Below, piece by piece: positions 20,901-32,339 of a stretch of DNA of 64,000 nt. Source of the stretch: Eremophila alpestris peregrina (taxonomy: Eukaryota > Chordata > Aves > Passeriformes > Alaudidae); contig WMCF01000023.1 of the NCBI GenBank assembly GCA_009792885.1, forward strand, positions 6,606,363 through 6,670,362, read 5' to 3'. The notes under the pieces are model-generated. The model saw nothing but the letters and a program-made list of their open reading frames with translations, was not told the origin of the DNA and ran no database searches. Position 1 is the first letter of the stretch. Each line of letters starts with the position of its first letter. The translations under genes and the position numbers were made by a program.

Positions 20901-23900
20901 GCCAAGGCAGCTTTGGCTGCCAGCTGTCCCTGGGGTGTTAAACCTCTTCTGGTGTTTGGGGCTGCCTCTTGAATCATCCCTTCACCATGACCTGGTGAAG
21001 GCTCTTTGCTTCCAACAGGCAATCTGATCATGCTGCTATTGGGTTGTACTGCCCCAAAAGTGGAGTGGGACATCTTTATCTGTTCCCTCAGTGAGCCCAT
21101 GATCAAAACATCTTGGGAGACAGTACCAGCAATGAGGCTATATTTCATACCTGGCTCCTTGTGTTCTGTCTCTGGCTCCAGGCTTGGATCCTGCTGGCCC
21201 CATGTTTGAGGGAGTGGACCCCAGCAGGCGCCTCTCTCCTGATGATGCCAACTTTGTGGACGTCCTTCACACCTACACCAGGGAAACACTGGGTGTTAGC
21301 ATTGGGATCCAGATGCCTGTGGGCCATATTGACATCTACCCCAACGGGGGAGACTTCCAGCCTGGCTGTGGCCTGAGTGATGTCTTGGGAGCCATTGCCT
21401 ATGGGAGTAAGTTCTCTTTACCTTTTGCCTCTGATCAGTGTAGATTTCTCACAAATAGACTTGAGTTGATGCTGAGGAATGATCATTTTTTGTAAAAGCA
21501 AAGAAAACAATTTTTTCCTTCTAAACTGTCTGTACTGCTAGAGATAGTTGCTAGAAATTATAGCTGCTTTTAACTCTGAAGCACCTCTCACTCCAACACC
21601 TGATCATAATCTGTGGTCTTATGGTGGGACTAGGATCCTCTTAAAGCTCTTCATGGGAGGGATTAAGTGAGCATCTCCCTCCTGAATTGCTGCTGTTGGA
21701 AACTGTTCAAGTTTGGCCACACTCAGCTTGTGTTGGGCTGCAGAGAGGCATAGCTCACTTTATCTTACGGGCTGCTGGGGTGACAACTGCCTAAACTAAG
21801 TTTATCCCTTCTAACTCTGCCTCTCTAGCAATTGGTGAAGTAGTTAAGTGTGAGCATGAGCGCTCTGTGCACCTCTTCGTGGACTCCCTGGTGAACCAGG
21901 ACAAGCAGAGCTTCGCCTTCCAGTGCACCGACTCCAGCCGCTTCAAGAAGGGCATCTGCCTGAGCTGCCGCAAGAACCGCTGCAACGGCATCGGCTACAA
22001 TGCCCGCAGGATCCGGCACAAGAGGAACAGCAAGATGTACCTGAAAACCAGGGCTGACATGCCCTTCAAAGGTACTTCCCCTCCTCCCAGGAGGAGCACT
22101 GTGGGAGCAGCCTCAGTCCTGGAGTGAGCATTGGGAAGGAGGCAGAGGTGGAGGGGCAGCGTCGCCCTGAAGCCGTGCAGCTCCAGGTGTCGGTGTTCTG
22201 CTGGCACCCAGCTGCTCTGCTGTGCTGTGGCATCACTGTGCTCCTTCCTCCCTGTGGAATCAGCCCACAGTGACATTCTGCCCTTTGAGCAGGGCTGTAG
22301 CTCACCTGCCATGCTTGCAAAACTCAGCCTCAGAGCAATGTAAGGGCTGGTAGCGGTCCCCAGAGTGGTAATCAGTAAGGGCAGGAGAAAGTGATCAGTG
22401 CTGTCCCACTGAAGGAAGGGTCAGGTCTTTGCTAGCCAGCCCTATTTTACACAGAGCAGTGCTGAGCAATGTTTCTTTCAGCACAGTTGGTCCCATCTCT
22501 GTTCTCCCCTTTCTCTCCAGTCTACCACTACCAGATGAAAATGCATGTCTTCAGTTATAAGGACTTGGGAGAGGTTGATCCCACCTTTTCTGTCACCCTC
22601 CACGGCACCAATGGAGACTCTGAGCCCCTCTCTTTAGAAATGTAAGTAATCTGCCTTTTGTGTTTTTATCTAAGCAAGAGGGCCAAAGAGACTACACAGC
22701 ATGGCAGCATTCTTTTTCTTCTGCCAACCCTGGCTTTACATCCCAGCCTGCAGCCTTACTTCATCACCTTTCAAAAAAGCTTTTCATTCATTATATTCAG
22801 TATAATTTATTACTGGATTAATTGAGAACATTTTAATGTGCCCAGTTCCATGTTAACTTTCATGGCTTGTTGCTTTTTTTTGGTGTGGGGTTTTTTTTGG
22901 TTGGTTGGTTGGTTTGCTTTTCCTCTCCACCATTTGGACATAGTCTGAAATGTCTCTGGAGGCACTGCTGACCTCATTTAGCCTCTCCCAAAAGAAAGGC
23001 CAGGCACAAAACCCACCCTTAAACCATGTCAGGGTGGCCAAGCTAAGCACACGATGCGTGGTGTGGGACCAGCTATCTGAGCTCCCGTTAGTGTAATCAG
23101 CAATTAACTGGTGACAGTTGAACGTGCAGAGCACTTGATCAGCTGCAGGGGCTCTGCTAAACTCCTGGCACGGAACAAAGGAGCACCTGGCATGCTTCCA
23201 TAATGAAAAAATGCCGAATCCCTGCCTCTCTTGCAGGCTTGATCTAATAGGCCTAAACGCTACCAACACCTTCCTGGTCTACACAGAGGAGGACATGGGA
23301 GAGCTTCTGAAAATAAAGCTCACCTGGGAGGGGACATCCCAGTCGTGGTATGATCTATGGAAAGAGCTGAGGAGCTACTGGTACAGGCCTGTGAATTCCT
23401 CCCAGGAGCTCCACATTAGACGAATACGTGTGAAATCTGGGGAAACACAACAGAGGTAATGACTGTGCTAGGCTGCATGTGAGCTGACCTGAAACTGCAA
23501 CCCAGAACCAAGGGAAAAAAAGCCTTTGTTTTGAATGTGGTTGGCATCCTGATCTGCCTTTCATTTTTGGTGTCACCAGCTATTGGTCCCTTGTGTTGTA
23601 GGAGAGCAGGTTACTGTCTAGCACAAGGCAACAAACAGGCTTTCACCACAGAGCAGATTTGGGATATTCTTTTTTTCTTTATTTTGATACTGTGGGCTCC
23701 ACTGGGGGCTAAACTAACATGCTTCAAGGTGGTTTAGATTGTACTTGAAGTCTTAAAACACTGAGTATCAAAAACTACTGAAATATGGATGGTCATGGCC
23801 ATTATTAACAGGCTTAACCTGCTGATTTGGCACAACCGGCAGCATCTAAAACTGCAGCCAGTAACATGGTGACACCAACCCCTCAAGCACTGCATTGCTC

Positions 23901-26175
23901 CTTCTGGGATCTGGTTGGGGGGCTGGAATTAAGTGATTTTTAAGGGCTTTTCCAAACCCAACCCATATCTGCAGATCATAGAACTGACCATAGAATTCTG
24001 GTGGAAGGTTCTCTGCCATGCAGGGGTAATTTTTAAGGTCCCATCTGACCCAAATCATTCTTTGATTCTATGATTCTCTGCAAATGGAAAGTTACCTGAG
24101 CATCCAAAAATTATTAAAGCTGTCAAGCACCTAGCACAGTACTCCCACATCTTCTGTTAATGTTGTTCTGAAGGTAACCCAGATCTATCAGAGAGCAGCA
24201 GTTGACACTGACGATTTCCCACATTTCTCAGAGCTTTAAATAAGCATCACCTGTCATCTGAAAGGTGTTCTGCATCTGAGCTTCCATGGAAGATTTGGGA
24301 CATAGAAGCAAAGATCCCCAGTGAAAACATTGAAGTAGGAAATAAAACAGCCACTTAGTATGGCTGATGGGGTATAAAGATGTTCTGTGGGATGAATGTC
24401 TAATCAAAAAGCTTGTCCTAGAATAAGCTGCAGTCCATATTATTTGTTAATTGTTAATAATGGAGACAGCAAGTACCTTGACTTCTGATTCCTCCTCCTT
24501 CTAGGTTTGCTTTCTGTGTGGAGGACTCCCAGCTAACCAACATATCTCCTGGCAAAGAGCTCTGGTTTGTGAAGTGCACAGAGGAATGGCAGAAAAGGTA
24601 TGGCAATCAGTCAAGAGAAATCCTGTATGGTGCATGTGGCTTGGCTGGGATGAGTGGAACCTTCTCTTTTTTTTTTAAGGCTCCTGAAACCTCTTTTTTT
24701 TTTCGAAAAATATAAGGAATTCTAGCCTAAGATTCAGAGCTATCAGACTTAATTTTCATGTATGCCATATCTATTGCTAAGTAGGTGATATTATCCTCCC
24801 TTCTGGCCTTGGATTGTCACCTTGTACCTTTACATGTTTACTGCAAATGGGTGTATCACACTCCTTGCTCCTAATTGTGGTAGGTGCTAGTGTGAGGTGC
24901 CACCAATGCCCCAGATCTGTGGAAGAGTGGAAAGGTAACTAAGAGTCATCTATTAAGTGCCCTGTAGAACAGGGGGAAGCTGGGAAGAGTGCAGGGCATT
25001 TCCTCAAAGATCTTTTCAGTCTGGTGGAAGACCTTGAGCTGCCAAGAAATCACTTGGTTAAAGTTTGAGCTCAACTGCATGAGGAAGACACAGGTGAGGA
25101 CTTGCCAAGGTGTTACAGCCCTGACTCCTACAGCTTCACCTCCAGGCCTGCTGATCTCCTCTGGTTCAGGAGAGTGCCAACTCTGCCACTGCCAGGGCAG
25201 CTCAGCCTTGCTTAACCTCTGGGGACTTCCCAGACACATAGAACTATCCTCAGAGCATGACTTCCAGAAAGTCTGGTCCCAGCAGTGACAACCTGATTGC
25301 CTCCAGGCATGTTTTGAATTAATTCCTGTTCATTTGACTTAATGATACTTTCCTTTGGATTCAGCCCAGCCTTTTGACCTCTCTTAAATTTCAGTTTGTA
25401 GACTTGGAGCTTTGTCACTTCTAATCCAGAGGACAAAGTGCTTGTTAGGGCTAGCAGAGCTGCATGGAAGTCGAGCTTTGCACAGCCCTCCTGGGCAGCA
25501 GAACTCAGCTCAGAAATGAGAGCTGGTCCCATTCCAGGTTTGGCAGAAACCAGCAAGCTGTGCTGTGCACGGTAGCAAACAGTTCTGTGAATGAAACCCC
25601 TGTGCAAAAACTTGCTGCTCTGCCCCAAGTCTTGGAAGATCGAGTAAACATTCCTGCAGGTACAATAAAAGGCTGTTTTGATATGCTACTTGGTAACCCC
25701 CATAAAACAGAATTGCTGGCACATGTGCCCTTCCTGCTTGCTCGTGCAGTGCAGCTTGTGCGCGAGGCAGAGGAGCTGAGCTCAGGAAATGATCCTTCCT
25801 CCCAGAAATCAAGAGTGATTACTTGCTGTTCAGCTCTCTGTTTCTGCCAAGTCAGTGCAATGTTATAGCTCCCTCCTTGGAGATTGAGCCTGCAAACATC
25901 TGTCCATCCCAAATGGAGCTGCACAGGCAGGGTCTAGCTGAAGCCCAGTAATTTCTGCTTGCAGTCTGCATAATGTCTGCTGCAGGCTCTCACTGAGTAG
26001 CTACTGGGCAAAGTGCAGCTTTGACAGAATAAAACACCAGCCTGTGCTGTCCAAACCTGTTCTTGGCACTCCATGAGTTCTTCACAGTTCTTCATTACTC
26101 CTCTTAACTTCTGCATTTAACTAGGTATCTCTTTTGCTCTCTGTTTTCCCTAGATCTGTCTCAAATCTGCTCTGA
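17869..26175 (+). CDS. LIPG: Endothelial lipase precursor, ten coding exons
   Basis: LIPG is a secreted, heparan-sulfate-bound phospholipase A1 of the pancreatic lipase family that hydrolyses HDL phospholipids. Exons: 17869-17956, 18072-18244, 19233-19412, 20034-20145, 21182-21406, 21829-22071, 22521-22641, 23237-23455, 24505-24597, 26154-26175. They sum to 1,476 bases, an exact 491 codons plus stop (human protein 500). Residues 1-20 form a leucine- and cysteine-rich signal peptide. The lipase domain holds Ser163 in GYSLG, Asp187 in GLDPAGP and His269 in CEHER, plus a 19-residue lid between Cys247 and Cys267, the length typical of LIPG and shorter than in LPL. A convertase site RHKR lies at 322-325, and a PLAT domain follows from about 341. 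Many stretches equal human LIPG, for example the segment SIGIQMPVGHIDIYPNGGDF, so LPL and LIPC are excluded. Intron 4 has a GC donor. Confidence 0.97.
18072..18244 (+). CDS. LIPG: LIPG exon 2
   Basis: Encodes residues 30-87. Cys58 and Cys71 should form the first disulfide, with an additional Cys67 between them. Asn74 is in the sequon NMT, and the strand TFFIIHGWT contains the HGW of the oxyanion region. The N-terminal 25 residues match human poorly, as is usual in this family. Confidence 0.95.
18360..18506 (+). repeat. CR1 LINE 3' tail in LIPG intron 2
   Basis: From 'tgaaggtattcaaggccgggctg' to 'ccaaactgttctataattctgtg', in the sense direction of the gene. Confidence 0.85.
19233..19412 (+). 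CDS. LIPG: LIPG exon 3
   Basis: This 180-base, phase-0 exon encodes residues 88-147, including the core strand DANVVVVDW and the sequon NNT at Asn130. It has exactly the size of the orthologous exon in the LPL/LIPG family. Confidence 0.97.
20034..20145 (+). CDS. LIPG: LIPG exon 4, catalytic serine
   Basis: Encodes residues 148-184 plus one base and carries GYSLG with the nucleophile Ser163. The exon ends ATTACAG and the intron begins gcaagt at 20146, a GC donor with otherwise perfect pairing to U1. Frame and family alignment (GRITG|LDPAGP) leave no room for a GT donor. Confidence 0.97.
21182..21406 (+). CDS. LIPG: LIPG exon 5, catalytic aspartate and lid start
   Basis: Encodes residues 185-259 plus one base. 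It contains Asp187, the segment RLSPDDANFVDVLHTYT, and the first half of the lid after Cys247. It has one residue more than human near RETLG. Confidence 0.97.
21829..22071 (+). CDS. LIPG: LIPG exon 6, catalytic histidine, heparin-binding and cleavage site
   Basis: Encodes residues 260-340. It has the lid end (Cys267), catalytic His269, a basic heparin-binding cluster (RFKKG, CRKNRC) with paired cysteines, and RIRHKRNSK. The RHKR there corresponds to the human RNKR site, where proprotein convertases inactivate the enzyme. The size, 243 bases, equals the family exon. Confidence 0.97.
22521..22641 (+). CDS. LIPG: LIPG exon 7, start of PLAT domain
   Basis: A 121-base exon encoding residues 341-380 plus two bases, beginning VYHYQMKMHVFSYKDLGE. 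It starts the C-terminal beta-sandwich that binds lipoprotein surfaces and colipase in pancreatic relatives. Confidence 0.96.
23237..23455 (+). CDS. LIPG: LIPG exon 8, PLAT domain core
   Basis: Encodes residues 381-453 plus two bases. It has the sequon NAT at Asn388, the strand TFLVYTEEDMG, the tryptophan-rich lipid-binding loop TSQSWYDLW, and RRIRVKSGETQ, all matching human closely. Confidence 0.97.
23985..24080 (+). repeat. CR1 LINE 3' tail in LIPG intron 8
   Basis: A degraded tail ending 'cccaaatcattctttgattctatgattctctg', with two clean terminal octamers. Confidence 0.8.
24505..24597 (+). CDS. LIPG: LIPG exon 9
   Basis: Encodes residues 454-484 plus two bases, including the cysteine pair FCVEDSQ...FVKC of the C-terminal sheet and ISPGKELWF. 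The donor is AG|gtatgg. Without splicing, the frame would read on into intronic T tracts to about 24,715. Confidence 0.93.
24598..26153 (+). other. LIPG intron 9
   Basis: The longest LIPG intron, about 1.56 kb. No repeat, RNA gene or alternative coding exon is recognised. Confidence 0.65.
26154..26175 (+). CDS. LIPG: LIPG exon 10, C-terminus and stop
   Basis: A strong acceptor (tttgctctctgttttccctag) at 26153 opens a 7-codon end, RSVSNLL then TGA at 26173-26175. The phase fits and brings the total to a multiple of three. The residues do not resemble the longer human tail, so this exon is placed by splice signal and frame, not by homology. Confidence 0.7.
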
Positions 26176-27730
26176 AGGCTTCCCTAAAGACTCACAACCA
26201 AGCAACCTAGATGCATGAAGACCACGCAGATTGCAAGATGCTCTGGGAGAATTCTGGCTTGGTAGCACTTAAAGAAACTAGCTCTTTAGGACAAAACATC
26301 TTGGATTGGATGCAAGAAACTGAGGAACAATTGATGAACCATGGTCCTAGACCTAGAATAACTAAAACTCCATTTTCCCTTTCCCAAGGAGCCTGGTTTG
26401 TGCATTTAACCTTACCTTGACCTGTTACACGCTGCATTTTCTCTTCCCTGCTCCCATTAACCAGGACTATGGATGAGATCTTCTACAGACTGAGACCTCA
26501 GCTATGATCTTCTGGTCTGCCTGCCAGTGGAGTTGAGAAGACAAATAACCATGCTAACTGCCCACCAGACTGTGGGTGACAGACAGAGCAAAGAACAAAT
26601 TAGCACCTAGGGTAGGAGTTACCATGGTCCTGTAGCACTGTGGGCTGTGGGAAGGTGAGACCAGCACAGGTCACATGTGTGGGGCTGTCCAGGGAAGGGC
26701 TGGGGATAAGCACAATGCCACTTAACTTCAAGTTGTCCTTTGCTTGCCTTAAAAATAACCCGTTCTGACACTGAAATGTCTCTTTGCCTGACATATGGCC
26801 TGATAAGAAGGCAGAGCTCTGTCCTCCCTGTGCCTAGGGCAGGATATGGTGCAGGTGGTGGTGGCAGTGGCAGCTGCCCCTCCCTGCCTGGTCAGTGCCT
26901 GCAGTGCTGCTGCCCAGTCCCAGTGCAGTTCCCTTTTAGGGGGCAAAGAGCAGCTGTCCTTGTATTGACCACAGGGATGGAGGAAGACAGTGCGCCATTC
27001 TGCTCCAAGAGAGCTTTGCACCACTTCTTTAGACTGCTGAGAACATGCTCCCCTCTGCTCAGAAGCTGTTGTAGTACCAATGCATAATTAAGACCTTATT
27101 TTTGAGTAAAGTGCCAAACGTCCTGCCCTCAATTGTCACAGCACCCTGCTTGGATTCCCTGGTCCCAGGTGATCTTGGCTTTGCTTTGAGTTAGACAGAC
27201 TCTACAGCTGTCCTGTTTGCTACAGCAGAGTGGACCTTGTCAGCTGGCAAAATAGGTTTTGTTTTGGTTGCTTGCTTTTTTCTTTTTTTTTTTTCTGTTT
27301 TTTTCTTTCTGGAAGGAGAATTGGTATAACAACCCTTGAGCTTTTGGCATGCAGAAAGGCAATCTCGAAAATGGTGTTGCCAGGTGGTGCACTGAGTTCT
27401 GAAGTCTTAGCAAGTCCTTCTGAGGCCTGCAAATCTCTTCAGTTTTTGTAGAGCTTCACTCCAACCAAAGCAAGCACATTTGGGGATATTTTTTTCATGG
27501 TTTTATGAAAAGACTTTGATAACTGAAGCCTTTGGTAAGTATCTGTGACTTGTTGCCATGCCATACTTAGAGAAGTTTCAAAGCCCTATTTGTATATTGT
27601 GGTTTTTGTATGACTTAAAATATAATTTATTTCTCATATTGTATATATGTAAAGTTTTAAACATTTTGGTTTTGAGTAATAGTTTTTATAAGCCTTGAGA
27701 TCAAAAATAAAGGGCTTTGTAAAAATCAGT
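26176..27730 (+). other. LIPG: LIPG 3' untranslated region
   Basis: About 1.55 kb from the stop to a predicted cleavage point after the AATAAA at 27706-27711. The last 200 bases are AT-rich and contain several ATTT and TATA runs that may affect stability. No other good poly(A) signal pairs with the end. Confidence 0.7.
27706..27711 (+). terminator. LIPG: LIPG poly(A) signal
   Basis: A canonical AATAAA in 'tcaaaaataaagggctttg', with a GT-rich element 'gtgaagtcttgttattg' downstream. A CR1 copy starts about 35 bases further on. Confidence 0.75.
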
Positions 27731-27745
27731 GAAGTCTTGTTATTG

Positions 27746-28070
27746 ATCACAGAATCATTTAGGTTGGAAAAACCCTCCAAGAACACTGAGTCTAACCCGG
27801 TCCCCAGCACTGCTCAGGCGACCACTGACCCACATCCCCAAGTGCCACATTCACACAACTCCAGGCATGGGGACTCCACCACTGCCTTCGGTAGCTGTGC
27901 CAGGACAGCCCTTTCCATGAAGGAATTTTCCCCAGTTTCCACCCTGCCCCTCCCCTGGCCCAGCCTGAGGCCGTTCCCTCTCCTCCTGTCCCTGTTCCCT
28001 GACAGCAGAGCCCGATCCCCCTGGCTGTCGCCTTCTGGCAGGGAGCTGTGCAGAGCAATCTACCAAAAGC
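27746..28070 (-). repeat. CR1 LINE 3' part just past LIPG
   Basis: It starts 'cacagaatcatttaggttgg' and runs through 'ggccgttccctctcctcctgtccc' to 'ggcagggagctgtgcagagc'. Same subfamily as the 39.9 and 47.8 kb copies. Confidence 0.9.
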
Positions 28071-28292
28071 TCTTAGATTGCTTGCCAGAACAGCTGTCTG
28101 TGACTATCTTGTTCTCTGCAGGTCCCTGAGACCTTCAGCCAGGTACAACTGGCTCCTTCCTCTTCCTTCCCAGCCACCCTGTGTTGCCAAGGACAAGCTG
28201 TTCTCTCCACCACCAAGGGCCTTCAGGAATGGGGCAAAGTCCCTACAGCTGCTCTGTAGAGATGCGCCTCATTAAACATTAGGAGAGTGGGG

Positions 28293-28725
28293 ACATGGAT
28301 CTGCTGCCAGGGCTGGAGCCCCTCTGCTCTGGAGCCAGCCTGGCACAGCTGGGGCTACTCCCCTGCACAAGAGAAGGCTCCAGGCAGAGCTCAGAGCCCC
28401 TGCCAGGGCCTCAAGGGGCTCCAGGAGAGCTGCAGAGGCACTGAGGACAAGGCCTGGAGGGACAGGACACAGGCAATGGCTTCCCCGTGCCAGAAGGCAG
28501 GCACAGATGGGATGTTGGGAAGGAATTGCTGTCTGGGAGGGTGGTGAGGCCCTGGCACAGGGTGCCCAGAGCAGCTGTGGCTGTCCCTGGATCCCTGGCA
28601 GTGTCCAAGGCCAGGCTGGACAGGGCTTGGAGCCACCTGGTCTAGTGGAAGGTGTCCCTGCCCATGGCAGGGGGTGGCACTGGATAAGATTCCAACCCAA
28701 ACCCTTCTGTGGTTATGAGTTTATT
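28293..28725 (+). repeat. CR1 LINE 3' part
   Basis: From 'atggatctgctgccagggctgg' to 'attccaacccaaacccttctgtgg'. It lies 220 bases from the preceding antisense copy. Confidence 0.9.
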
Positions 28726-30325
28726 TCAGCTTTAATGCAGCAGTGAGGACATGATTTCAACAGTACCAGTATCATCATCTCTTTTTTTTTCAGCAGAGTG
28801 AATATCAGAAAATGAAAATCCTTTTCCAGTTTGCAGTAGAGGGATGTTCTGGCTGCCCCACAGTGACCATAAGCCACATTCAGCAGGGACCTCTACCAAA
28901 ACCACTAAGCTTTCCTTCCCGTGTCACTTTCTTTCAGACATGGCAATACCAAATCTGCTTTTGGCTGGGGAAAAGCAGCATTTTGTGTTACTTTCTATGG
29001 TCATTGCAGTGAGCACAGTGGACTCTGGAAAGACCATTGCTGCTGTGCCAGGCTAGTCAGGACAAGTTCGAACTCCTTCTCTTCCTTTGATTCCTTCCAT
29101 TAATTCTTTTTCCCTCCATCAAATGTCACTTATATTTTGCCTGAAACGCTTCACCTTTGCCTGACTTCACTAACAAACCCGTTGATGAGAGCTTTTAAGA
29201 AAACTTACCCAAATCTAATCACTAACTGAGTTTTCCCAGCTTTTCCCAGCAGCCGCAGCACCAAATTTAAAGGGAAGCCTCTTATTGTGCTCTGCCTGCG
29301 CCTGACACAAATTGATGGCACAAATCCAGCAGCAGCAGAAGGACTTTGCAAACAGAGTAAATACCTCTGAACTGAGGAAGATTTGCATGAAATTACTTAG
29401 TTAACCTTTCCCTGTGGAAAGCTCAGCAATGCCTGTCTGCAAGGAGCGCTACCCCAGTGGATTTGGCAGAGAGCTGTTTGGTGCTTGTAGGGCCCCTGAT
29501 TATTCTGCACCCCAGAGCTGGAGCTGTTTTCTGATGTGTGCCTGTGGGGCTCCCCTCCACCCTCTGCAGAGTGTGTGTGTGAGGGGGAACTAACACCAGA
29601 AGTCATTCCAGATATCTGGAACTCATTTTTTGGCTGCTACCCCGTGGACACAGCTGCAGCACAAGGGCTGGGTGCCTCTTGCAGGGTGAGTCTCCTGCAA
29701 GGAGGAGCAGGAGCTGGCCTCTAAAGGAAAAGATGGAAGAATACAAGCTCACAAGAGGGGAGAAACAGTTGCAGCTCTTTCACATCTGTGGGCATCCTCT
29801 TGAGGTGTCTGGCCCTTCACACAGCAAATGTTGGCTCCAAAATGCATCCCTCCTGCTGTTCCACATCTTGAGGAAGCACACTTGCTGGCACATCAAAATG
29901 CATCCCTGCACAGCTCCCCTAGCTGGGAGTTCGATTGTCAATTTGACAAGTGAGGAAACAAAGAGAAGAGGGTATTTATTTTGAAGTTTCCAATGAATTC
30001 AGAATGTTTTTAAAGCCTCTAAGGAATTTAGGCCTGGCAGAGCAGACACATCCCAAATCTGTGCCAGGCAGGGCTGAGCCTGCACCACTGTGTCCCCAGC
30101 TGCCTGGCACCCCTCCCCCAGGTTTCCTTGGGGTCACTTTTTCACAGCCACTGCATTCAGCCCCAGGAGCTGGGTCCCCACGGAGGTCAGGCTGTTCTCT
30201 GAGGAACAAAAGGACCAGAATGGGGAATGTTTTATAACCCTCCTCAACCCCCATCCAGGGCTGCCCCAGCCTCACAAACAGCAGCAACTGAGCACTGCTT
30301 CACCAATTACCATAAAGTCAGAGCA

Positions 30326-30720
30326 CCATAGAATTCTAGAATGGTTTGGGTTGGAAGGGACCTTAAATTCCAGCTCATTCCAACCCCCTGCCACTAGTGG
30401 CATTGCTAGGGACACTTTCCACTGTCCCAGCTGCTCCAAGCCAAATCCAGCCTGGCCTGGAACAATTTCAGGGATCTAGGGGCAGCCACAGCTGCTCTGG
30501 GCACCCTGTGCCAGGGCCTCCCCACCCTCACAGCCAGCAATTTTTTCCCAACATCCCATCTAATTATCCCATCTAATATCCCATCTCTCAGTGGGAAGCC
30601 ATTCCCTGTGTCCTGTCCCTCCATTTCTTGTTCCCAGTCCCTCTCCAATTCTCCTGAAACCCCTTGAGGCCCTGGCAGGGGCTCTGAGCCCAGCCTGTAG
30701 CATCCCAGCATCCCTTTTTG
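30326..30720 (-). repeat. CR1 LINE 3' part
   Basis: Starts 'caccatagaattctagaatgg' and runs to 'ggctctgagcccagcctgtag'. It has a short duplication of 'cccatctaat' inside. Confidence 0.9.
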
Positions 30721-32339
30721 GAGGTGATTTGAACATGAAGTCCATTTGGAGTGTGCTGCTCTTTCCTGGCGAAATATCTCCCTTTGGCTCTGAGGTGGCC
30801 TAGGAGTGGTCTCCAATGCAAGTGGTGCCAGCTACCCCACACAAGCTACAAAAGTCTGGGCACAAAAAATTGGAATGGAAATGTTTGGAATGGAAAAGAC
30901 CAACCCATCCTTTCAAGAACAAGGGCAGCACGCTTTTTGCTGGCTTCCTGAACTGAAATGATGACCCCGCCTCACTCCAGCAAGTAAAGCTTTCCAAGAG
31001 CAGCCTCACCAAGAGATGGCTGCGACTGTCCAGGAAACCAAAGATCTTTCTCCTCAGCCTGTGCAAACGAGTTGTAATTTTACGCCTGTTCTGATGCTGA
31101 CATTCCAACATAAATTATACAGCTCATTGCCTTCCCAGCAGCCCCATCCAGCCCAGCAGCAAACACAAAGGGTCTGGCAACTTCTGCAAAGGCATCAGAG
31201 ACCTCATGCTGCCCAGAGGGATGGGTAAAGCAGCTCGACCCAGAACTGACCCAGGTTTAAAACTAAAGATCAGATAATCTCTATTGCTCAGTTATTGGGT
31301 TTTCTCCTATCTGTCTTCTCTCTTCCAGGTTGTTTTGCAGCTGTTTCACAAAGCTTCAGGACATTTATGACAACCTGTATAAAGAAGACACAAAGTGCAA
31401 ACATTCAGAATCCTCTTCTTCTGACCTGACTTGTAATAACACTGAAAAATGAGGAAGATGGACCAATAAAACAAGGCTTTTCAGGCCATGCTGTTCCGCA
31501 TCATTCGGCAAACAGGTGAGCCACCTCAGAGAAAGTAAGAAATGACACAAGACTTGGAGAAAATATTAACGCAAATATGGTTGATGTTTCTCTCCCTCCT
31601 TTCCATGTGGCTTTCCATATCTTGTTTTTGGCTGACAACAGACATATCCTACAAAGTTATGGAGACAAAGGCCACACCAGCTTGGCTGGAGCTAGGCAAG
31701 GGTGCTGAAAGAGTCATACTCCCATGCCATAAAACCTGCAGATGTTAATGAGAAGAAGATCCTTGCTCTGCTATCTCTGTGAAATAGCCAGACCTGTCAC
31801 TGAACGACCCATCAAAGACACTCCATGAAAAAGCTGGACCACATTTTATTCACCTATAGCAACTGAGGGAATACCCAATTATCTCAAAATCAGTTGGGTA
31901 ATAAAGCTTAAAATTTATCTCTAAATTTCAGACTGGTGGATCTAGGTGGTTTGCAGATGACTAAGTTTGTTGAAAAACTCCACTAGTCTCTTTACAAATC
32001 CTTTATTAGTTTTGTCTTAACTGCTGAGGAAAATTAATTCATTCAAAGTCAACAAAATCCACCAATAGCAGGGTAAGATTAACAGATTTGCCTTAAATGC
32101 TCTCCAGGACTCAGTGAGAAAGCCCAGATGCCTTAACCTTGGTTAACAGCTCAGCACACAAACCAGAACTAGTCATGGTCTTCTGAACAACTTTCACCCA
32201 ATACAAAAAGTTGAAGAGTTTATTTTGCACACAGGAGTTTTCTTCTACTAGTCCAGTCTGGTCTAATATGGTCTAATCCACATTAGGTTAATGAAGGTAA
32301 GTGAAGGTAAACCAAGATGAAGGAAACCGAAAATTTAAA

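Noticed and set aside
24598..24715. Read-through of LIPG exon 9 as an alternative C-terminus
   Set aside because: It gives a low-complexity phenylalanine-rich end from intronic T tracts, and a good donor and downstream acceptor exist.
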